Positions 13,279 to 20,829 of a DNA stretch of 64,000 bases are shown piece after piece; position 1 is the stretch's first letter; every line of letters begins with the position of its first letter. Below the pieces are notes generated by a model, which made no database searches, was not told the origin of the DNA, and worked only from the letters and a program-made list of their open reading frames with translations. Source of the DNA: Streptomyces qaidamensis (GTDB taxonomy: Bacteria > Actinomycetota > Actinomycetes > Streptomycetales > Streptomycetaceae); the NCBI RefSeq assembly GCF_001611795.1, contig NZ_CP015098.1, forward strand, positions 6,696,001 through 6,760,000. Direction: 5' to 3'. The translations under genes were made by a program, and so were the position numbers.

Positions 13279-15453
13279 TCAGCCCTGCACGGCCAGCACC
13301 AGTGGCAACACCCCCTGCGCGCCGGAGCGTCGGAGCATGCGCGCCGCGACCGCGAGGGTCCAGCCGGTCTCCGTGTAGTCGTCCACGAGGAGGACCGGGC
13401 CCTGGGCCTCGGCGAGGGCGGCGGCGAGGGCGGGCGGCACGGCCAGAGCCCCGTCCAGTGCCTTCAGTCGCTGGGCGCTGTTGCTCCGGGAGCCCGAGTG
13501 CGCGTCGCCGGTGTACTCGACGGCGCCCAGCAGCGGCAGCCGCCCGATCTCGGCGATGCGCGCCCCGAGGGAGCCGATCAGCTGCGGCCGCGTGCGCGAG
13601 GCGATGGTGACGACGCCGGCCGGGCGAGGCCCGGCCTCCGGGGCGCCCGGGGCCCAGCCGCCGGGCCCCCTGGCCCAGTCGGCCAGTACGTCGACCACGG
13701 CCTTCGCCACGTCGTCGGGCACGGGCCCGTCGGGGGCCTGGGGCGCAAGCATGGGCCGCAGCCGGTTCCCCCACCCGATGTCCGACAGCCTTCCCAGCGC
13801 GCGTCCCGACGCGGCCTGTTCGCCTGCCGGGATGCGGCCCTTGAGGTCCACTCCGATCGCCGGCAGTCCAGTGGGCCACATGCGTCGGGGCTCCACTTCG
13901 ACACCTGCCCGGCCGAGGTCCACGCGCGCGGCGTCGAGCGCCTCCTCGGACGTGTCGGCGGTGAAGCGCGGACCGGCGCAGTTGTCGCAGCGACCGCACG
14001 GTTTGGCGGCCTCGTCGTCCAACTGGCGCTGCAGGAACTCCATACGGCAGTCGTCTGTCGACGCGTACGCGCGCATGGCCTGCTGCTCGGCGTCGCGCTG
14101 ACGTGCCACCCACGCGTACCGCTCGGCGTCATACGTCCACGGCTGCCCGGTCGCGATCCAGCCGCCCTTGACGCGCTTGACCGCCCCGTCCACGTCGAGG
14201 ACCTTGAGCATGGTCTCCAGGCGGGACCGGCGGAGCTCCACCAGTGGCTCCAGGGCGGGCAGCGACAGGGGCTTCTCCGCGTGCGCGAGGATGTCGAGCG
14301 TGCGGCGCACCAGGTCTTCGGAGGGGAAGGCGAGCGATGCGAAGTACTTCCAGATCGCCTCGTCCTCCTTGCCCGGGAGCAGGAGCACCTCGGCATGCTT
14401 GACGCCTCGCCCCGCGCGGCCCACCTGCTGGTAATAGGCGATGGGGGAGGAGGGCGAACCCAGGTGCACCACGAAGCCCAGGTCGGGCTTGTCGAAGCCC
14501 ATCCCGAGCGCTGACGTGGCGACCAGCGCCTTCACCTTGTTGCCGAGCAGATCTTCCTCGGCCTGCTGGCGGTCGGCGTTCTCCGTCTTGCCCGTGTACG
14601 ACGCGACCGTGTGCCCCCGCTGTCGCAGAAAGGCGGTGACCTCCTCGGCGGCGGCCACGGTAAGGGTGTAGATGATTCCGGACCCCGGCAGTTCGTCGAG
14701 GTGCTCGGCCAGCCAGGCCATACGGTGCGCGGCGTCCGACAGCCGCAGGACGCTCAGGCTCAGGCTGTCCCGGTCGAGCGGGCCCCGGAGCACGAGGGCG
14801 TCCGAGCTGCCGCCGGTTCCGAGTTGCTCCGCGACGTCGGCCGTCACGCGCGCGTTGGCCGTAGCGGTGGTAGCGAGCACCGGAACACCGGGTGGGAGAT
14901 CGGCGAGCATGGTGCGCAGCCGGCGGTAGTCCGGCCGGAAGTCGTGGCCCCAGTCGGAGATGCAATGGGCCTCGTCCACCACCAGGAGCCCGGTGGCTGC
15001 AGCGAGCCGGGGCAGGACCTGGTCGCGGAAGTCCGGGTTGTTGAGCCGTTCGGGACTCACCAGCAGAACGTCCACCTCGCCCGCGGCGATCTCGTCCTGA
15101 ACGGCTTCCCACTCCTCGGTGTTGGAGGAGTTGATGGTCCGGGCGTGAATGCCGGCCCGAGCTGCCGCCTCGACCTGGTTCCGCATGAGCGCGAGCAGTG
15201 GGGACACGATCACGGTCGGGCCACTGCCCCGGGCCCGCAGCAGCGAGGTCGCCACGAAGTAGACCGCGGACTTGCCCCAGCCCGTGCGCTGGACGACCAG
15301 GGCACGGCGTCTTTCTGCGACCAGCGCCTCGATCGCCCGCCACTGGTCCTCGCGCAGCCGGGCCTCCCCCGAGACGTCCCCGACGAGACGGGTGAGGACA
15401 GCGTCGGCCGCCGCCCGGAGTTCCGCGTTGCTCGTGTGCTCCATGCGTTCCAT
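13279..15453 (-). CDS. recQ: RecQ-like DNA helicase with C-terminal phosphoribosyltransferase-like domain
   Basis: About 724 residues. A superfamily 2 helicase core fills residues about 20-360: REDQWRAIEAL (Q-motif region), QRTGWGKSAVYF (Walker A), VDEAHCISDWGHDFRPDYRRL (DEAH plus the RecQ aromatic loop), ATTATAN, LVATSALGMGFDKPD, and YYQQVGRAGR. A zinc-binding part follows (CGRCDNC). The last 100 residues end with VLLVDDYTETGWTLAVAARMLRRSGA, the PRPP-binding loop pattern of phosphoribosyltransferases, which RecQ normally lacks. The start is uncertain: ATGs at 15474, 15453 and 15444 all lack a good binding site. Confidence 0.88.
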   Translation of the reverse strand: MERMEHTSNAELRAAADAVLTRLVGDVSGEARLREDQWRAIEALVAERRRALVVQRTGWGKSAVYFVATSLLRARGSGPTVIVSPLLALMRNQVEAAARAGIHARTINSSNTEEWEAVQDEIAAGEVDVLLVSPERLNNPDFRDQVLPRLAAATGLLVVDEAHCISDWGHDFRPDYRRLRTMLADLPPGVPVLATTATANARVTADVAEQLGTGGSSDALVLRGPLDRDSLSLSVLRLSDAAHRMAWLAEHLDELPGSGIIYTLTVAAAEEVTAFLRQRGHTVASYTGKTENADRQQAEEDLLGNKVKALVATSALGMGFDKPDLGFVVHLGSPSSPIAYYQQVGRAGRGVKHAEVLLLPGKEDEAIWKYFASLAFPSEDLVRRTLDILAHAEKPLSLPALEPLVELRRSRLETMLKVLDVDGAVKRVKGGWIATGQPWTYDAERYAWVARQRDAEQQAMRAYASTDDCRMEFLQRQLDDEAAKPCGRCDNCAGPRFTADTSEEALDAARVDLGRAGVEVEPRRMWPTGLPAIGVDLKGRIPAGEQAASGRALGRLSDIGWGNRLRPMLAPQAPDGPVPDDVAKAVVDVLADWARGPGGWAPGAPEAGPRPAGVVTIASRTRPQLIGSLGARIAEIGRLPLLGAVEYTGDAHSGSRSNSAQRLKALDGALAVPPALAAALAEAQGPVLLVDDYTETGWTLAVAARMLRRSGAQGVLPLVLAVQG

Positions 15454-15586
15454 ACAACAGGACCGCACTGACATCCGGAGCGGCGCACCGCGAGCTTGTG
15501 GACGCGCCGGCCTGAGCTGACGTGTTCCTGATCGAACTTATCCACAGGGTCAAGCGGAGGTTTGGGTTCCGCGAGATCGTCTTCGC

Positions 15587-17269
15587 ATGACGAACCACAG
15601 CGAAACGACCGGATCCCCCGAGAACGGCGACATCACCGGGCCCGAAGCGCAGAGCGGGCGGAAGAACGGTGAAGAGGAGAAGAAGGCAAGCGACACGTCC
15701 CGGCTGCACGCCTCCACCCCCGCGTACGACAGCCACGGCGGCGAGCACCAGGTCACACTGCGCACTCCGGCCGAACTGGCCGACGCTCTGCCGTACCTGC
15801 TCGGGTACCGCCCTGAGGACAGCATCGTCCTGGTCGCTCTGCACGACAGCGACGGACGCGGGCGGTTCGGAGGCCGGGCCCGTCTCGGTATCCCCGCGAA
15901 CGCTGACGACTGGCCGTCCGCGGCGCGGCAACTGTCCCATGGCCTCGTGACGGGCAGCGAGCGCCGAGGCGCACGGCCCGAGTCGATGGTCGCCTTCCTG
16001 TGCCAGGAACCGGAGAAGGGCCAGACCGGCCGGCAGGTGATGGAGCGGCTGAGGCCCCTGGCCCAGAGGCTGCGCGTCGAGTGCGGTTCCCTCGATGTGG
16101 TGGTGGTCGAGGCGCTGTGCATCTCCGAGGGCCGGTACTGGTCGTACTGCTGTGACAACGCGACATGCTGCACCCCCGAGGGAGCCGCCATGGGCCTGCC
16201 CGGCACCTCCGTGCTGGCCGCGGCGGCCACCTACGCCGGTATCCAGGTTCGCGGCACACTGCGGGAGCTCCGGGCCCGGCTGCTGCCCTGGGAGAACGCC
16301 GCGGCCCTTGAGCAGGAGGCCGCCCTGGACGCCGCCAGCATGGCCCTGGTGCCGAAAATCCTGGACGACGCCGGCCGTGCCGCCGTGGCCGACGAGACGC
16401 TGGAACTGGCTGGGAAGATCCTGGACCGCTTCGCCGAGGCACAGCCCGTGACCGGCATGCTCCTGGCGGATCTCCGCGACGACGAACTGCTCGGGTACGA
16501 CGAGGCCGCCCGGCTGATCCTCGGCCTCCAGGACCGAGCGACCCGTGACCGCGCGGCCGAGTGGATGGAGGGCGATGAAGCCGGACACGCCCTTCGCCTC
16601 TGGCGGACACTGGCTCGGCGCTGCGTCGGACCCTACGGAGAGCATGCCGCTGCGCCGCTCACCCTCGCCGGCTGGGTCTCCTGGTCCACCGGCGACGAAC
16701 TGGAGGCCCGCGAAGCCCTCGCCATGGCCCTGGGCGCCGATCCCGACTACCTCTTCGCCCGGCTTCTGCACCAGGCCTGCAACGAAGGTCTCGACCCGGA
16801 GTCGATCCGCAACTGCCTGCGAGCGGAGCGGAAAGGCCGTGGATCCGCGGTGGCCGATCTCATGGAAACACGGGCGGCCGGTGACGCGCCGGACGGCCGC
16901 GAGACGACGGTGGCGCGTGAAGTCGAGCCACACGACAAGCCCTCACCGGCAGCGATGCCGTCACGCCGTCGCCGCCGCTCTCTTCCTGCCGATTCCGCCG
17001 GCTCAGCCTCCGGCCGTACCGGGGCGGAAGACCGTGACACGGGTGCCCGGGCTCCCCGGCGGCGTCCATCCGTGCGCACCACACACCCTGCCGGGGCCAC
17101 CGAAACCGGTCCTCGTCCCGGCCGTGCGACCAGGGCGAGTACCGCGCGATCGGGAAGCGTGCGAACGGGCGGCACGCGGGCGCGTACGTCGAAGAAGGCG
17201 GCCGTGCCCGGCCGGGACACGGGCCAGGAAGGTCCACAGCCCGGCCACGGCAAGGACGGCGAGGAGTGA
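15587..17269 (+). CDS. DUF4192 domain protein
   Basis: 560 residues. Residues about 55-430 match the DUF4192 family of actinomycetes (TLRTPAELADALPYLLGYRPEDSIVLVAL, CWCxx-like CCDNATCCTPEG, and GWVSWSTGDELEAREALAMAL with PDYLFARLL). The family is of unknown function and is found near DNA repair genes. The N-terminal 50 residues and C-terminal 120 residues are charged, Arg-rich and probably disordered. It is divergent from recQ with 133 bases between them, so the two may share a control region. Confidence 0.85.
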   Translation: MTNHSETTGSPENGDITGPEAQSGRKNGEEEKKASDTSRLHASTPAYDSHGGEHQVTLRTPAELADALPYLLGYRPEDSIVLVALHDSDGRGRFGGRARLGIPANADDWPSAARQLSHGLVTGSERRGARPESMVAFLCQEPEKGQTGRQVMERLRPLAQRLRVECGSLDVVVVEALCISEGRYWSYCCDNATCCTPEGAAMGLPGTSVLAAAATYAGIQVRGTLRELRARLLPWENAAALEQEAALDAASMALVPKILDDAGRAAVADETLELAGKILDRFAEAQPVTGMLLADLRDDELLGYDEAARLILGLQDRATRDRAAEWMEGDEAGHALRLWRTLARRCVGPYGEHAAAPLTLAGWVSWSTGDELEAREALAMALGADPDYLFARLLHQACNEGLDPESIRNCLRAERKGRGSAVADLMETRAAGDAPDGRETTVAREVEPHDKPSPAAMPSRRRRRSLPADSAGSASGRTGAEDRDTGARAPRRRPSVRTTHPAGATETGPRPGRATRASTARSGSVRTGGTRARTSKKAAVPGRDTGQEGPQPGHGKDGEE

Positions 17270-17459
17270 GCCCTCGTCCGGAGCCTTCGAGGTTCATGGG
17301 CCGGTCCCAGGGCGTGACTCGGAGGACGGTCCCACCGTTCACCTGAGTGGCGGAACGGCCGGACGGGCCATGACGCCGCACTGCCCCTGCCCCGTCGGAT
17401 CCCTCCGGCACCGGCGCCGAACCTGATCCAGGCGCACCGAGCGCAGAGGAAGCCATCCC

Positions 17460-19811
17460 ATGCAACAGCCGACTCCGCCCTCCGCCGCCGACGACCGTCG
17501 CCCCCAAGGAGGCCCCCCACCGCCTCTCGGATCGGGTCTCGGCCCGCCGGGGGCCGGGGCGCCGAGGGCGGGGGACCAGGTCGTCCCTCCACGGCCGGCG
17601 GCACGTCTCGACGGATACGGACCACGGTTCCCCGGCAGCACGTCCTTCCCCTCTGCACCCACCGGCCCCGACTCGCGGCCGCCCTCGTCGCCCGGCCCGG
17701 GTCGATCGTCTCCCCGGTGGGCGGGCCAGAACCGGCGCCCCGGTGCGGGGTCGGGACATGGCTCAGTCGCACCGCCCTTTGCTCAAGGACGGACTCCCTC
17801 ACCCGGGGGGCACCCGTCTGCGTCCTCGCCCCGGGGAGCCACGATCCCCGGACTGCGCTGGTCTGCCGACCTGCCCCCCGCCCACACCGCGATGATCTGT
17901 GTCGCCCTTCCCGGCCTCGCCATCTCGACCGAGGAAGGGCAGCTGACCGGCCGCGGGCTGGAGGGGTTCTACCGGGCCGGCCGGCGCGTGCTCTCCCGGT
18001 GCGAGCTCCGCGTCGCCGGACGAGAACCCCTCGCGGTCCAGGCCCGGATGGTCACGGCCGACCGCGCCAGGTTCGTGGGCACACTCCGCACGTCACCCCA
18101 GGCAGGCCCGGACCCGGACGTGATCGTGGAACGCAACCGCTTCGCTGACGGCACGGAGCGGATCACCCTGCACAGTGCGGCTTCCCGCCCCTTGCGGCTG
18201 CCGGTCGAGATCGTCCTGGGCACGGACCTCGCCGATCTCGGGGCGATCGCCTCCGGGCGTGCAGGGCCCGAACTCCCCGCCAGTGTCCACGGCTCCGGCC
18301 TGCGCTGGTCCTGCGCCACCGGCAACGCGTCCGTCACGGCCGAACCGCCTCCCGCGGACGCCCTTGCCTCGACGGGGCTGCTGCGGTGGGAGCTCGACCT
18401 GCCACCCGGCGGCAGCAGAACCGTCGAACTGCGGGTGCGGCCGGACGGCGCAGGGCCCCTCCGAGCCGTGGGACGAGCAGCGACCAGCCCGCTGGCCGCC
18501 GCGCATGCGGAGGGCGACGACCTGAGAGTCCCCGCCCTCCTGCGGACGAGCGTCGAGGACCTCCAAGCGCTCCTCCTGCGTGACTCCGCGAACCCCGCCG
18601 ACACTCATCTCGCAGCCGGGGCCCCCTGGCGCTGCGGTCTGGCCCCCGCCGACGCGCTCGCCGCCGCCCGGATGGCACTGCCGCTCGGCACCGGCCTCGC
18701 CGCGGGAACGCTGAGGACCCTCGCCCGGACCCAACTCCCCGGCTCTGGGGCACAGGCCGGAATGATCCCAGGCCCTCGACGGGACGCCGGGCCGCACCTT
18801 CCGCCGCAGTGCACCGGCACAGAGGCCACCCTGCTCTTTCCCGCTCTGCTCGCCGAGGCCCGCCGCTGGGGTCTTCCCGACCAGGAGACGGAAGAGCTGC
18901 TGCCCGCCGCCGAGCGCTGCCTGGCCTGGCTGCGAACCACCTTGGGCGACGGCCCGTACCTGCGCGATGTGAACGAGGGCGGGTCCGTCCGCTGCGAGAC
19001 ACAAGCCCACGCTCACCGTGCCGCGCTGCTCGGCGCCGACCTCCTCGACGCCTGCGGCCGGGAAGGGGGAGCGGCACTCCGGCAGCGGGCGCAAACCCTA
19101 CGGACCGCATTCCGAGAGGACTTCTGGGTCGAGGATCGCGGGGGCGGCCGACCCGCGGCGGCCCGCAGGCCGGACGGCAGCCCGGTACCCCACCTGGGCG
19201 CGGCCGCCGTGCACCTTCTCGACACGGGTCTGCTGGGCGGAGGCGAGCCGGCACCCGGCCTGCTCGACAAGGTCCGGACCGAGCATCTCGCGCGGTTGCT
19301 CGGCAGCCCGGTCATGGACTCGGGGTGGGGTTTGCGCGGACTGGGCGCGAAGGAACCGGGATTCAATCCGTTCGGCCACCGTGCAGGAGCCGTACGCATC
19401 CAGGAGACCGCACTCGCCGTAGCGGGACTGGCCGCCGCCGGCTACGAGAAGGAAGCGAGCTCGCTTCTGCGCGGCGTACTCGTGGCTGCCGAGACCTTCT
19501 CCTACCGGCTGCCCGAGATGTACGCGGGGGAGCAGCGTACGGAAGGCGGCGCCCCGCTCCCGCACCCGGCAGCCTGCCGCCCCGCAGCCACAGCGGCGGC
19601 TGCGGGAGTCCTGCTGCTGACCACCCTCGCCGGCATCCGCCCCGACGCCCCGGCCGGGACGGTCACCCTGCGTCCCGTGCGCAGTGCGCCCCTCGGGGAG
19701 GTCGGCTTCACGGGACTGCGCGTGGCGGGCGCTCCGTTCTCCGTACGGGTCAGCCGGCTGGGGCTCGCCATGGTCGAGGAGGCTGCCGACGAGCTGCAAC
19801 TGGGGGTGTGA
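17460..19811 (+). CDS. Glycogen-debranching-enzyme-like protein
   Basis: 783 residues from ATG 17460 with AGAGGAAG upstream. The first 140 residues are Pro/Gly/Arg-rich and disordered. Residues about 145-350 match the N-terminal beta domain of bacterial debranching proteins (GLAISTEEGQLTGRGLEGFYRAGRRVLSRCEL). Residues about 380-760 are an alpha/alpha-barrel glucosidase-like domain (WRCGLAPADALAAARMALPLGTG, LGAAAVHLLDTGLL, SGWGLRGLGAKEPGFNP, YRLPEMYAGE). It probably acts on alpha-glucans, but catalytic residues cannot be assigned by eye. It could be a trehalose- or glycogen-related hydrolase. Confidence 0.78.
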   Translation: MQQPTPPSAADDRRPQGGPPPPLGSGLGPPGAGAPRAGDQVVPPRPAARLDGYGPRFPGSTSFPSAPTGPDSRPPSSPGPGRSSPRWAGQNRRPGAGSGHGSVAPPFAQGRTPSPGGHPSASSPRGATIPGLRWSADLPPAHTAMICVALPGLAISTEEGQLTGRGLEGFYRAGRRVLSRCELRVAGREPLAVQARMVTADRARFVGTLRTSPQAGPDPDVIVERNRFADGTERITLHSAASRPLRLPVEIVLGTDLADLGAIASGRAGPELPASVHGSGLRWSCATGNASVTAEPPPADALASTGLLRWELDLPPGGSRTVELRVRPDGAGPLRAVGRAATSPLAAAHAEGDDLRVPALLRTSVEDLQALLLRDSANPADTHLAAGAPWRCGLAPADALAAARMALPLGTGLAAGTLRTLARTQLPGSGAQAGMIPGPRRDAGPHLPPQCTGTEATLLFPALLAEARRWGLPDQETEELLPAAERCLAWLRTTLGDGPYLRDVNEGGSVRCETQAHAHRAALLGADLLDACGREGGAALRQRAQTLRTAFREDFWVEDRGGGRPAAARRPDGSPVPHLGAAAVHLLDTGLLGGGEPAPGLLDKVRTEHLARLLGSPVMDSGWGLRGLGAKEPGFNPFGHRAGAVRIQETALAVAGLAAAGYEKEASSLLRGVLVAAETFSYRLPEMYAGEQRTEGGAPLPHPAACRPAATAAAAGVLLLTTLAGIRPDAPAGTVTLRPVRSAPLGEVGFTGLRVAGAPFSVRVSRLGLAMVEEAADELQLGV

Positions 19812-19912
19812 CGTGCGACGACGTGCCATTTCCGGACCGGATGGCAGGCGCTGTGGTCCCTACCGGACCGAAGTGGATCAGTAAGCGACGGGACTGGCGA
19901 AGGCTGTGTTTA

Positions 19913-19927
19913 TCGTCAGGCAGACGA
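19913..19927. promoter_or_regulatory. Inverted repeat upstream of the NUDIX-HTH gene
   Basis: TCGTC-AGGCA-GACGA ends 13 bases before the start codon. NrtR-type regulators bind short GTC/GAC palindromes, so autoregulation is plausible. A TATGAT box (19929-19934) just after it, seven bases before the ATG, could be the -10 of a leaderless promoter. Confidence 0.5.
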
Positions 19928-19940
19928 CTATGATCGCCGC

Positions 19941-20699
19941 ATGCCCTACGACCCGTCAGCGTTTCCTCCCTTCGCCGTCACCGTGGACCTGGTCGTGCTG
20001 ACCGTGCGCCGCCATGCCCTGTGCGCGCTGGCGGTACGCAGGGGCGAACCGCCGTTCCAGGGGCGCTGGGCGCTGCCCGGCGGTTTCGTACGGGCTGATG
20101 AAGACCTGGCGCAGGCCGCGGAACGCGAGCTGGCCGAGGAGACCGGACTGCGCGTCCACGACCCGTCCGTCCCGGCGCAGGACAACGGCGCACATCTGGA
20201 GCAGCTCGCCACCTACGGAGATCCCAAGCGGGACCCCAGGATGCGGGTCGTCAGTGTCGCGCACCTCGCTCTCGCCCCCGACCTGCCCGCGCCCAGAGCC
20301 GGCGGGGACGCCAGCAACGCGCGGTGGGCCCCGGTCGAGGAACTGTTGCAGCAGGGCGGCTACGGGCGGGACACCGAGACGGTCGCGCCGCTCGCCTTCG
20401 ACCACGCACAGATCCTCGCGGACGGAGTGGAGCGAGCCCGCTCCAAGATCGAGTACTCGTCGCTGGCCACCGCCTTCTGCCCGCCCGAGTTCACCGTCGG
20501 GGAACTGCGCCGTGTCTACGAGGCGGTGTGGGGCGTGGCGCTCGACCCGCGCAACTTCCACCGCAAGGTCACGGGTACACCCGGATTCCTCGTTCCCACC
20601 GGCGGGACGACCACCCGCCAGGGCGGACGCCCGGCCCAGCTCTTCCGAGCCGGTGGCGCGACGCTGCTCAACCCCCCGATGCTGCGCCCCGAGGTGTGA
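19941..20699 (+). CDS. NrtR-like NUDIX protein with C-terminal winged helix
   Basis: 252 residues. The N-terminal NUDIX domain (about 10-160) has a complete box, GGFVRADEDLAQAAERELAEETGL (G-x5-E-x7-RE-x2-EE-x-G), so hydrolase activity is possible. The C-terminal domain (about 165-240) is the winged helix typical of NrtR, the ADP-ribose-responsive repressor of NAD-cofactor genes (SLATAFCPPEFTVGELRRVYEAVWG, DPRNFHRKV, LFRAGGATLLNPPMLRPE). No NAD biosynthesis gene is adjacent, so targets are unknown. A palindrome directly upstream suggests self-regulation. Confidence 0.85.
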   Translation: MPYDPSAFPPFAVTVDLVVLTVRRHALCALAVRRGEPPFQGRWALPGGFVRADEDLAQAAERELAEETGLRVHDPSVPAQDNGAHLEQLATYGDPKRDPRMRVVSVAHLALAPDLPAPRAGGDASNARWAPVEELLQQGGYGRDTETVAPLAFDHAQILADGVERARSKIEYSSLATAFCPPEFTVGELRRVYEAVWGVALDPRNFHRKVTGTPGFLVPTGGTTTRQGGRPAQLFRAGGATLLNPPMLRPEV

Positions 20700-20807
20700 G
20701 CGGCGGGCCGGCGCGTGCTGCGCCGGCCCCGGAACTCGACCTGCCCGCAGCCCGGTCACGGTGAGAGGCAAGCCTGAGGCAGGCCTTGCATGCCCGAAAA
20801 AACGGAC

Positions 20808-20819
20808 ATAGCGCGCTAT
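20808..20819. promoter_or_regulatory. Palindrome and possible leaderless promoter of the ABC gene
   Basis: ATAGCGCGCTAT is a perfect 12-bp palindrome. Overlapping TATCTT (20817-20822) lies seven bases before the preferred GTG start at 20830, fitting a leaderless transcript repressed at its -10. Confidence 0.45.
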
Positions 20820-20829
20820 CTTGCTGCGA

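Noticed and set aside
13279..16933. A 934-residue open frame on the minus strand across recQ and the DUF4192 gene
   Set aside because: Composition is that of a shadow frame; recQ and DUF4192 explain both strands with clear motifs.
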